Source: Eubacteriales bacterium
GTDB taxonomy: Bacteria > Bacillota_A > Clostridia > Christensenellales > Aristaeellaceae
Direction: 5' to 3'
DNA length: 6,548 nucleotides
Assembly (NCBI GenBank): GCA_029974855.1
Contig: JARKQO010000094.1
Coordinates: 1-6,548, forward strand
Both the position numbers and the translations under genes were made by a program. The notes under the pieces were generated by a model. The model had not been told where the DNA came from, ran no database searches, and saw nothing but the letters and a program-made list of their open reading frames with translations. Positions 1 to 6,548 of the stretch are shown here, piece after piece (position 1 is the stretch's first letter; every line of letters begins with the position of its first letter).

Positions 1-238
1 AAGACAGGGGCAGATGCTACAAAACTCGAATTTGCACACACCCTGGCCTGTGCAGTATGCTCCAAAATGAGTGCATGCCTCCACGCATCCTCACAAACAC
101 CCGCTGAGCCTTTCCAGGCCATCTCATAAAGCATTCCGATACCAGCAAACCATTAAATTCTCTCCTCCAAACCATGCCTTTGCCCCTGCCCTGCACCTCC
201 CCTTCCTACCGAACTCTTGAATAAACCTATGCTTTGGC

Positions 239-267
239 TTGCCGCCAGTTGTGTTTTCGTGTATACT
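239..267 (+). promoter_or_regulatory. Probable sigma-A-type promoter of the operon
   Basis: TTGCCG at 239-244 (4 of 6 matches to TTGACA) is followed after exactly 17 nt by TATACT at 262-267 (5 of 6 matches to TATAAT). Transcription would start at about 273-275, giving a leader of about 100 nt before the ATG at 376. It is the best-spaced promoter I see upstream of the alpha-galactosidase. The imperfect -35 would fit a promoter that needs an activator such as the AraC-type regulator encoded downstream, but that link is inference. Confidence 0.55.
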
Positions 268-289
268 CCTGTTACGCTGACCCCACAAC
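248..289. repeat. Short inverted repeat flanking the -10 region, possible operator
   Basis: GTTGTG at 248-253 and its perfect reverse complement CACAAC at 284-289 are separated by 30 nt. One arm lies in the promoter spacer and the other just past the expected transcription start. The position would suit an operator, but six-base arms can arise by chance, and AraC-type regulators more often bind direct repeats upstream of the -35. Treat it as a candidate only. Confidence 0.2.
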
Positions 290-361
290 CTTGCAGACCC
301 ATATAGCGCCAGAGGCTCCAAGCCCCATCCATATAAAACAGCCTTGCTCCCATCTTGCCAT

Positions 362-368
362 AGGGGGA
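362..368 (+). promoter_or_regulatory. Ribosome binding site of the alpha-galactosidase gene
   Basis: AGGGGGA ends 7 nt before the ATG at 376 and supports that start. GGGA (365-368) can pair with TCCC (372-375) across a 3-nt loop, and CAT (359-361) with the start codon ATG (376-378) across a bulge, so the site might be partly masked in the mRNA. The stem is short and its relevance is uncertain. Confidence 0.6.
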
Positions 369-375
369 ATCTCCC

Positions 376-2565
376 ATGTCCATTCATGCGGATCAAACCG
401 ACTTTCATCTTTCCAACCCATTCATGAGCTTGGTGCTGTCGCTCCATTCCATGGTTGACGGCTCTGTAACGCCCCTGATGCGCTATATGGGCGCACGGCT
501 GCCAACCGGCGATTTTCACACCCAACCCCTGGACGACCATGAGCAGCAGGGCTCTTTTGATTTGCCGGATACGCTGTTGCCCTTTGCCTGCCCTACCGGC
601 GGCCACGGGGATAACCGCCCCACCCAGCTGACCCTTTTGGGCGGCGATGGCAATTCCTGTACCCGCCTCAGCTACCGTTCTCATGCCGTCTACGCCGGGA
701 GAAAGTCCCTGGCCGGCCTGCCCGCCACCTATGTGGAAGCGCCGGAGGAGGCGGAAACCTTGGAGTTCCTGTTGGTGGACGAACTGCGAAACGCCGAGGT
801 GCGCCTGCGCTATACCCTGTTTGCCCACCGGGCCGCCCTGGCGGTGAGCCTGGAGATCGCCAACAAAGGCCAGGAACCCCTGATACTCACGGAGGCGGCC
901 AGCCTCTGCCTCAGCCTTCCGGGGCCTTATGAAATGATCCATCTGTACGGCGCCTGGGGTCGGGAGCGCTGGGTGGAGAGAACGCCGCCCATGCACGGGG
1001 AGCGGGCCATCGGCAGCAAGCGGGGCGCCAGCAGCCATGAACACAATCCCTTTGTATGCCTGGTCCGCCCCGACACCACGGAGTTCTCTGGAGAGGCCTG
1101 GGGCATAAACCTGGTGTACAGCGGCAGCTTCACCCTGCGGGTTCACCAGGACGCCTATGACCAGACCCGGCTGGTGGGCGGCCTGGCCTGCGACGGCTTC
1201 CGTTGGACCCTCTCCCCCGGAGAGTCCTTCCAAACCCCGGAAGCGGTGCTGGTCTACAGCGACCGGGGCCTGAACGGCATGTCCCAAAGTTTTCAAAGCC
1301 TCTACCGGGAGCGGCTTTGCCGGGGCCTATGGCGCGACAGGGAACGCCCCGTGCTGCTCAACAACTGGGAAGCCACCTACTTTGATTTCAACGAGGAGAA
1401 GCTTTTGGGCATTGCCAAGGCGGCCAAGGCACTGGGGGTGGAGCTCTTTGTGCTGGACGACGGCTGGTTTGGCAGGCGGGACAGCGACAACTGCTCTCTG
1501 GGAGATTGGACCCCGGATTTGCGCAAGCTCCCCGGCGGCCTTTCCTCCCTGTCCCGCAAGCTCCACGAACTGGGGCTGATGTTTGGACTGTGGTTTGAGC
1601 CCGAGATGATTTCGCCGGACTCGGATCTATACCGGCTCCACCCGGACTGGTGCCTCCACGCGCCGGGGCGGCACCGCACTACCTCGCGCAATCAGCTGAT
1701 TTTGGACATGTCCCGTCCCCAGGTGCAGGACTATGTGACGGAGACCCTCTCCCGCCAGCTGGCTGAGGGGAGCATCGACTACGTCAAATGGGATATGAAC
1801 CGCAACTTTACGGAAATCGGTTCCCTGGAGCTGGAGCCCTCCCGGCAGGGGGAACTCCCCCACCGCTACATCCTGGGCGTGTACCGGGTGATGGAGGCGC
1901 TGACCGCCCGGCATCCCCAGGTGCTCTTTGAGGGCTGCTCCGGCGGGGGCGGGCGCTTTGATCCGGGCATTCTGTATTACATGCCCCAGATCTGGGCCAG
2001 CGACAACAGCGACGCCGTGGAACGGCTCAAGATCCAGTACGGCACCAGCTTCCCCTACCCTCCCAGCGCCATCAGCGCCCATGTCAGCGCCATTCCCAAC
2101 CACCAAGTGCGACGTAAGACCGGCTTAGACATCCGGGGCCATGTGGCCATGAGCGGCGTGTTTGGCTACGAGCTGGATCTTTCCGCCATGAGCCTGGAGG
2201 AGCAGACCCGGGTGGCCGCCCAGATCGCCCTCTATAAAGAAATCCGCCCCATCATCCAGCATGGGACCTTCACCCGCCTGCTCAGTCCCTTCGAGGGCAA
2301 CCTGTGCGCCTGGCAGTTCACGGGGCAGGACCATGTGCTGGTATTTGTATTTCAGGTATTGCAGCATGCCGCGAAGCTGTTTCCGTCGGTGAAGCTCCAT
2401 GATCTTCCCCAGGGGATCTATCAGGACATGGACAACGGCCTGCGGCATGACTCCCGCTTTCTGGAGCGCGTGGGGCTAACCCTGGACTTCGGCGCCGCCG
2501 TTCCCGCCCAGGGGGACGGTGATTTCAGCAGCAGGCTGATCCGCCTTACCCGGTGTCAAGAATAA
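376..2565 (+). CDS. Alpha-galactosidase, glycoside hydrolase family 36
   Basis: This enzyme hydrolyses terminal alpha-1,6-linked galactose from sugars such as melibiose, raffinose and stachyose by a retaining mechanism. At 729 residues it matches the usual length of bacterial GH36 enzymes of the AgaA/RafA type. It has the expected three parts: an N-terminal beta-sandwich (about 20-270), a catalytic barrel (about 290-620) and a C-terminal beta domain ending near 725. Visible motifs are NNWEATYFDF (W331), LDDGWFG (D361, D362), GLWFEPEM (W406), R438, KWDMNR with nucleophile D473, FEGCSGGGGRFDPG (C521) and WASDNSDA with acid/base D543. All expected catalytic residues are present. There is no signal peptide or membrane segment, so it should act in the cytoplasm on imported sugar. 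The start is backed by AGGGGGA at 362-368. It is the first gene of the operon, 13 nt before the kinase gene. The family is certain; the preferred substrate cannot be read from the sequence. Confidence 0.97.
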   Translation: MSIHADQTDFHLSNPFMSLVLSLHSMVDGSVTPLMRYMGARLPTGDFHTQPLDDHEQQGSFDLPDTLLPFACPTGGHGDNRPTQLTLLGGDGNSCTRLSYRSHAVYAGRKSLAGLPATYVEAPEEAETLEFLLVDELRNAEVRLRYTLFAHRAALAVSLEIANKGQEPLILTEAASLCLSLPGPYEMIHLYGAWGRERWVERTPPMHGERAIGSKRGASSHEHNPFVCLVRPDTTEFSGEAWGINLVYSGSFTLRVHQDAYDQTRLVGGLACDGFRWTLSPGESFQTPEAVLVYSDRGLNGMSQSFQSLYRERLCRGLWRDRERPVLLNNWEATYFDFNEEKLLGIAKAAKALGVELFVLDDGWFGRRDSDNCSLGDWTPDLRKLPGGLSSLSRKLHELGLMFGLWFEPEMISPDSDLYRLHPDWCLHAPGRHRTTSRNQLILDMSRPQVQDYVTETLSRQLAEGSIDYVKWDMNRNFTEIGSLELEPSRQGELPHRYILGVYRVMEALTARHPQVLFEGCSGGGGRFDPGILYYMPQIWASDNSDAVERLKIQYGTSFPYPPSAISAHVSAIPNHQVRRKTGLDIRGHVAMSGVFGYELDLSAMSLEEQTRVAAQIALYKEIRPIIQHGTFTRLLSPFEGNLCAWQFTGQDHVLVFVFQVLQHAAKLFPSVKLHDLPQGIYQDMDNGLRHDSRFLERVGLTLDFGAAVPAQGDGDFSSRLIRLTRCQE

Positions 2566-2578
2566 AGGGTGTGAGGAT

Positions 2579-4345
2579 ATGCGGCGCGTCGTTTCCCTGA
2601 AAAGGCAGATGATCCTTTACTTCTCCATCGCGTTTTCCTTGACGCTGCTGGCTTTTGGGGGTGCGATTCTCAGCTATAACAGCAACAGCTTCCTGGAGCA
2701 GAGTTATGCCGATTGCCGCCAGATCGTCCACTCCCGGATCGCGCTGATTGACACCTACTTTTTGCAGTTGCAAAACGTCTCCCGCATCATCGCCACGGAC
2801 GTGGACGTGGTGGAGGCGGTGGCAAGCCGCAATGGCGCTGGGATTTTGGACTACGCCCAGGAATTGTACCGCCAGCGCAATGTGGTAAGCAAGCTGAAGC
2901 AGGTGGATGTGCTGGGGAACATCGACGCCGCGCTGATCATCGGGGGCGATTCCCGCTATTTGTACTTCTATGGACGCTCCCCCCGTAAGGGCTATGATTT
3001 CAGCCAGGCAAGCTGGTTCGTGGACGCGGCCACGCCCAAAGACCTTACCGCGCACTTTACCGGCATGCATGACACGTCTTATTTGCTGGGCAGCAGTCCG
3101 GAGCAGACCGTATCTTTGGTGACGCCCATCGTAAACACGGCGCAGTTCTCCGCTAAGGAAAAGGCTTACCTTCTTTTCGATTTTCAGCTGGAACCTATGC
3201 TGGCGGCGGAGCATGCGCCGGGGGATATCCAGATCGCCATTTTCCAGGGGGAAACCCCCGTCTATTTTGTGGCCGAATCCTTGTCTACCGCTCAGCAGGA
3301 GTTGATCGCCCAGGGACTTGGAAGCGGGGAGGCCAGCTTCATGCTGCCCCGGGATGCCCAAAGCCCCACCCCCTATCTGGTGGTGCGGGAAAGTTCCCGG
3401 GTGTCCGGCTGGACAATCCTGGGCATCATGTCCGTCACGGAGATCGAGGAGCACCGCAATGCCAACACCCTCTTTGTGGCGCTGCTCATTTTGCTGTCCA
3501 TCCTGATGATCGCGCTGCTGTCGCTGCTGATCTCCAACTCCATTCTGGTGCCCATCAAGCACCTGCTGGCCAGCTTTGACGCCATCGCCTCCGGTGCCCC
3601 CCAGGTGAGCTTCCCCGCCACCCGCAGCGTGGAGATCAACCTGCTCTCTTCCACCGCCCAGCACATGCTGCGCAGCATCGACCGCCTCAAGCAGGAGGCC
3701 ATCCAGCAGCAAGCGCTATTGAGCCGGGAGCAGTTCAAGGTGCTGCAGCACCAAATCAATCCGCATCTGGTGAACAATACCCTCCAATCCATCAAGGCGC
3801 TGGCCTTTGCCGGGGACGCCTCCGCCATCTCCCGCACCACCACCCTGCTGGGGAGAATCCTCTCCTACAGCGTCTACAATCCCCTGGACATGGTACCCCT
3901 TTCCCAGGAATTGGCGTATATCGAGAACTATATCGCGTTGCAGCAAATGCGCTACCCGGGCATTACCTATGGAATCGAATGCGACCCCCAGACGGGTATT
4001 CTGCCCGTGCCCAAGCTGATTGTGCAGCCCATTGTGGAAAACGCCATCGAGCACGGCCTTTCCGCCGTGAAGGAAGGCCGGATCGACCTGTGCGTGGAGG
4101 AGGACGGGGAGGCGGTGCACATCATGGTGGTGGATAATGGGGTGGGTTTTGACGTACAGAAGCTGGAGGCTGTCCGAGCCCTTCTGCAACTGCCCCACCC
4201 CCAGCCGGAGAGCGATCACATCGGCATCCTGAACGTCCACCAGCGGATTGAAAAGATTTATGGGATAGGATATGGCGTATCCATCCTTTCCAAGCCCGGC
4301 ATGCAAACCACCGTGGTGATCACCGTGGGACGGAAGGAGGCATAG
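2579..4345 (+). CDS. YesM-like sensor histidine kinase
   Basis: This is a membrane sensor kinase that should phosphorylate the response regulator encoded next to it. Domains in order are a first membrane helix (about 11-33), an extracellular sensor region of about 260 residues (34-297, probably Cache-like), a second membrane helix (about 298-319), a HAMP linker (about 320-372), a His_kinase domain of the LytS/YesM type with H396 in LQHQINPHLVNNTL, and an ATPase domain with N-box N488 (PIVENAIEHG), D519 in VVDNGVGF and G549 in HIGILN. The 588-residue length is normal for the family. The histidine box is unusual, since most relatives read INPHFLYNTL. The start codon lies 13 nt after the alpha-galactosidase stop. 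The only SD-like bases at a usable distance are AAGGG (2565-2569), because GAGGA (2573-2577) is too close to the ATG, so translation may be coupled to the gene upstream. The ligand is unknown; an alpha-galactoside is suggested by context only. Confidence 0.93.
   Translation: MRRVVSLKRQMILYFSIAFSLTLLAFGGAILSYNSNSFLEQSYADCRQIVHSRIALIDTYFLQLQNVSRIIATDVDVVEAVASRNGAGILDYAQELYRQRNVVSKLKQVDVLGNIDAALIIGGDSRYLYFYGRSPRKGYDFSQASWFVDAATPKDLTAHFTGMHDTSYLLGSSPEQTVSLVTPIVNTAQFSAKEKAYLLFDFQLEPMLAAEHAPGDIQIAIFQGETPVYFVAESLSTAQQELIAQGLGSGEASFMLPRDAQSPTPYLVVRESSRVSGWTILGIMSVTEIEEHRNANTLFVALLILLSILMIALLSLLISNSILVPIKHLLASFDAIASGAPQVSFPATRSVEINLLSSTAQHMLRSIDRLKQEAIQQQALLSREQFKVLQHQINPHLVNNTLQSIKALAFAGDASAISRTTTLLGRILSYSVYNPLDMVPLSQELAYIENYIALQQMRYPGITYGIECDPQTGILPVPKLIVQPIVENAIEHGLSAVKEGRIDLCVEEDGEAVHIMVVDNGVGFDVQKLEAVRALLQLPHPQPESDHIGILNVHQRIEKIYGIGYGVSILSKPGMQTTVVITVGRKEA
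4332..4340 (+). promoter_or_regulatory. Strong ribosome binding site of the response regulator gene
   Basis: GGAAGGAGG lies inside the last codons of the kinase gene and ends 8 nt before the ATG at 4349. It fixes the start of the regulator gene and suggests efficient, possibly coupled, translation of the pair. Confidence 0.8.
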
Positions 4346-4348
4346 GGA

Positions 4349-5932
4349 ATGCTGCAAGCGCTTTTGGCGGACGACGAGCCCCTTTCCATCCGGATGATGG
4401 AAAATCTCATCGAATGGGACCGGTACGGCATCCGGATCGTGGCCACCGCATCGGACGGGCAGGAGGCATTGGAGAAGTTCCGGGAGCATATGCCCCACAT
4501 TATCATCACCGATATCAAAATGCCCCGCTTAAACGGCATCGAGTTCATCCACCGGGCGCGGGAGATCAATGCCGATGCGGAGATCATCTTCATCAGCGCC
4601 TATGCGGATTTCGCCTTCGTGAAAGAGGCCATCGCCCTGGGCTGCACCGATTACCTGCTCAAGCCCGTGGATGAATTCGAGCTGGAGAGGACCTTGCAGC
4701 GGATCACCCGGAAGATCAGCGAAAAAACCCTCTCCCGTCAGCTGGTCCAGCGCCTGGAAACCCAAAAACAAAAAAAGGCAATCCACGACTACCTGCGGGG
4801 CAATGGAAAGCCGGAGCAGGGGCGCAGGCTGCTGGCGGATTGGTATCAGGGCGGGAGACTCCTGACGTTGATGAGCGTCTCCCTGCGGCACGAAACCATC
4901 GCCGCCTACACCGGGGCCAACTCCATGGCGGCGGAGCAGGCCACCTCCCAGTTGGAAAAGGTGGAGCGTGTCGCCTCGGGGCTCATGCCCTGCTTGGTGC
5001 TGGAGGAGGAGGACTGCTCCTGGCTGCTGGTGCTCCAAACCAGCCGGAAGGCGGAGGCCATGGCGGTGGCCCAGGAGTTGCTATCCTTTTTGCGGCACGA
5101 GTGGAAAAGCGACGCCCGCATCTGCTTCAGCCGGGCCGGGCCTCCTGAGGAAATGGCTGCGTTGTACTCCCAGGTGATGCAGTTTGACAAGTACAGCCAA
5201 TACCTCGGAGACGTTGACATTCTGGGTGGCGACGACCGCTCAGGCGAGGCGGAGCTCTACAGGGCGCGTTTCACCGAATATGGCAAACAAGTCATGGACT
5301 CCCTGCGCCATCGGGACCCCGCCGCTGCCCGCAGAACCCTTCAAGAGGCGCTGGGCGCCTCCACGGCCATCAGCCCGGAGGATTTAAGCAGCATCTACGA
5401 GCTTTGCTTTGAAATCGTCCTGTGCGTCAAAGGGTTGCTGGCGGGAGAACCCCCGGAGGAGCCCTCCGGAGCGCCGGATGCCACCGAACTCACCTACGAA
5501 GCCATCACCTCCCTGCGCTCCCTGCAATCCCTCAGCGCCTATATGGACCGCGTGCTTGGGATGGTGTTCTCCCCCGCCAGGGGAAAGCCTGAGCCCTACA
5601 CCCAATTGGTTCGGGACGGCATTTCCTTCCTCACGGAGCGCTACGATCAGAACCTCTCCCTGGAAGAAATCTGCCGCCATCTGTCCATCAGCAAGAACTA
5701 CTTCTGTTACCTGTTCAAGCGGGACACCGGCGTCAGCCTGTGGGCCTATCTCACCGACATCCGCATGCGCAAGGCCAAGGCGCTGCTGCGGGATACGGAC
5801 CTGAAAAGCCTGGAAATCGCTTACCAGGTGGGGTATGATAATCCAAGCTACTTTTCCAAGCTCTTTAAAAAACTCCAGGGGGTCACGCCCAACGAATACC
5901 GCTTGAGCGCGCGTCAGGAGGGGAATCGATGA
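4349..5932 (+). CDS. YesN-like response regulator with AraC-type DNA-binding domain
   Basis: This is a transcription regulator and the likely partner of the kinase just upstream (3-nt gap). The receiver domain (about 1-120) has the acidic pair D8/D9, phospho-acceptor D55 in IITDIKMP, S83 in FISAYADF and K105 in YLLKPV, so it should be phosphorylatable. A middle region of about 300 residues (120-420) has no motif I recognise, which is usual for long YesN-type regulators. The C-terminal AraC domain (about 425-520) has two helix-turn-helix units: LSLEEICRHLSISKNYFCYLF (first helix-turn-helix, 436-456, split here as LSLEEICRHL then SISKNYFCYLF) and the family signature VGYDNPSYFSKLFKK (494-508) followed by GVTPNEYR. 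The 527-residue length is typical. It most likely activates its own operon and the transport genes; the binding site is not identified. The final codons overlap the next gene. Confidence 0.95.
   Translation: MLQALLADDEPLSIRMMENLIEWDRYGIRIVATASDGQEALEKFREHMPHIIITDIKMPRLNGIEFIHRAREINADAEIIFISAYADFAFVKEAIALGCTDYLLKPVDEFELERTLQRITRKISEKTLSRQLVQRLETQKQKKAIHDYLRGNGKPEQGRRLLADWYQGGRLLTLMSVSLRHETIAAYTGANSMAAEQATSQLEKVERVASGLMPCLVLEEEDCSWLLVLQTSRKAEAMAVAQELLSFLRHEWKSDARICFSRAGPPEEMAALYSQVMQFDKYSQYLGDVDILGGDDRSGEAELYRARFTEYGKQVMDSLRHRDPAAARRTLQEALGASTAISPEDLSSIYELCFEIVLCVKGLLAGEPPEEPSGAPDATELTYEAITSLRSLQSLSAYMDRVLGMVFSPARGKPEPYTQLVRDGISFLTERYDQNLSLEEICRHLSISKNYFCYLFKRDTGVSLWAYLTDIRMRKAKALLRDTDLKSLEIAYQVGYDNPSYFSKLFKKLQGVTPNEYRLSARQEGNR
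5916..5924 (+). promoter_or_regulatory. Ribosome binding site of the solute-binding protein gene
   Basis: AGGAGGGGA lies within the end of the regulator gene. The AGGAGG core ends 7 nt before the ATG at 5929. It identifies this ATG as the start even though it overlaps the regulator stop (ATGA, 5929-5932). Confidence 0.8.
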
Positions 5933-6548
5933 AAAAGCTGTTTTGTTTCGGATGTGTAGCGGCTCTGCTCTTCTCCGCCATCCCCGGGCAGGCAAAGAGC
6001 CCGGGGGTCCATACGACCCTCCGCTGGATGGCCTATAACGCCCGGGGTGTGCGAACCGAGTACCTGGCCTATTTGGCCAGGGAACTGCCGGACATCTCCG
6101 TGCAATATGATTTTGTGTCCGCGGACTACTTCACCGCCACCCTCAACGCCCAGCTTCTGGCAGGCCAAGGCCCCGACGTGATCGAGGGGGGCGGTGAAAC
6201 CCGGCTTCTATCCAGCACCGGCAAGCTGCTGGATTTGACAGGGCAGCCCTTTCTGGCCCAATACCGGGAGGCGGCCCTAACCTCCTTCTCCGTGGGTGGT
6301 CGGGTATATGCCATCCCTCTGCAATCCTGGTTTGAGGGCATCTACTACAACAAGACCATCTTCGCCCGCCTGGGCCTACATCCACCCCACACCTTTGAGG
6401 AGTGGATCCAGCTCCACAAGGACCTGCGGGCGGCGGGGATCAAGCCCCAAACCATGGGCGCGCAATCCTGGGAGCCACTGATGAAGCAGAGCATCGGCAT
6501 CGTCAACAACGAGTTTTACGCCCGGGCGGAGAACGCGGGCTTTGACGC
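5929..6548 (+). CDS. Extracellular sugar-binding protein of an ABC importer (partial, 3' end outside window)
   Basis: The first 206 codons are present; family members usually have 400-450 residues, so about half is missing at the window edge. It belongs to the family 1 solute-binding proteins (UgpB/MalE-like, COG1653), which capture oligosaccharides outside the cell and deliver them to MalF/MalG-type permeases. Supporting features are a Sec signal (MKK, then a hydrophobic stretch to about residue 19, likely cleavage after GQA at 20-22), LNAQLLAGQGPDVI (72-85), and the strongly typical GGRVYAIPLQSWFEGIYYNK (123-142) followed by IFARLGL and a TFEEW segment. There is no lipobox: the cysteines at 6 and 9 lie before the hydrophobic core. 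That is odd for a Gram-positive binding protein. The gene overlaps the regulator by 4 nt, which implies coupled translation. Permease genes are expected downstream. An alpha-galactoside ligand is inferred from the first gene of the operon. Confidence 0.9.
   Translation, partial: MKKLFCFGCVAALLFSAIPGQAKSPGVHTTLRWMAYNARGVRTEYLAYLARELPDISVQYDFVSADYFTATLNAQLLAGQGPDVIEGGGETRLLSSTGKLLDLTGQPFLAQYREAALTSFSVGGRVYAIPLQSWFEGIYYNKTIFARLGLHPPHTFEEWIQLHKDLRAAGIKPQTMGAQSWEPLMKQSIGIVNNEFYARAENAGFD

Larger units (their letters stand above)
1..375. other. Upstream intergenic region with promoter and leader
   Basis: No convincing gene lies here. The base composition differs from the coding part: the + strand is C- and A-rich and poor in G, with a pyrimidine-rich tract at about 160-210. 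The right third carries the promoter (239-267), a short inverted repeat around it, and the leader of the alpha-galactosidase gene. I found no stem-loop followed by a T run that would end an upstream gene, and no clear catabolite-repression (cre) site. On the minus strand there is a Shine-Dalgarno-like GGAGGAG (168-162) before an ATG at 153-151, but it opens only a 9-codon frame (MVCWYRNAL, stop at 126-124). A different minus frame is open from an ATG at 134 to the window edge (44 codons). Neither resembles a protein I know. Confidence 0.6.

Noticed and set aside
1..134. Minus-strand open frame of 44 codons running off the left edge
   Set aside because: No good SD precedes its ATG at 134 and the protein is not recognisable; a frame this short can be chance. 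It is kept only as part of a finding, not as a gene.
183..210. Possible G-quadruplex on the minus strand (CCCC, CCC, CCCC runs on +)
   Set aside because: Only three runs of three or more bases are present close together, which does not meet the four-run pattern.
130..290. Catabolite repression (cre) site near the promoter
   Set aside because: The CG-centred segments here (around 138, 258 and 275) have several mismatches to the TGWNANCGNTNWCA pattern.
234..458. Small + strand open frame overlapping the alpha-galactosidase start
   Set aside because: It spans the promoter and has no suitable ribosome binding site; the overlapping GH36 frame is clearly the real one.
124..1296. Long minus-strand open frame (390 codons) opposite the alpha-galactosidase
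   Set aside because: It lies antisense to a GH36 gene with all catalytic motifs, its translation is low-complexity (rich in G, A, Q, H), and long shadow frames are expected in GC-rich coding DNA.
2546..3712. Minus-strand open frame (388 codons) opposite the kinase gene
   Set aside because: It is a shadow of a clear sensor kinase; the translation is rich in H, Q, G and D and shows no recognisable domain.

Overview
The window looks like part of a sugar-utilisation operon from a GC-rich member of the Bacillota, possibly a gut clostridium or a Paenibacillus-like organism. The grounds are the YesM/YesN-type two-component pair, strong AGGAGG-type ribosome binding sites, G/C-rich third codon positions, and an ABC-importer binding protein next to a cytoplasmic GH36 enzyme. 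The exact taxon cannot be read from the sequence.

Layout. Positions 1-375 hold no well-supported gene. They carry a good sigma-A-type promoter (239-267) and a leader of roughly 100 nt. Four genes then follow on the + strand with almost no spacing: a GH36 alpha-galactosidase (376-2565), a YesM-like sensor histidine kinase (2579-4345), a YesN-like response regulator with an AraC-type DNA-binding domain (4349-5932), and the N-terminal half of an extracellular sugar-binding protein of an ABC importer (5929 to the window end). The gaps are 13 nt, 3 nt and a 4-nt ATGA overlap. I see no terminator between the genes, so one transcript is the simplest reading.

Working model (inference). The binding protein, with permeases expected beyond the right edge, would import an alpha-galactoside such as melibiose or raffinose. 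The alpha-galactosidase, which has no signal peptide, would cleave it in the cytoplasm. The kinase would sense the sugar, or the loaded binding protein, outside the cell and phosphorylate the regulator, which would control the promoter upstream of the alpha-galactosidase and so its own operon.

No clearly new system is visible. The points that merit a second look are a binding protein with a plain Sec signal and no lipobox, an altered histidine box in the kinase (LVNNTL in place of the usual FLYNTL), and a strong but unexplained ribosome-binding-site-like sequence on the minus strand upstream of the operon.
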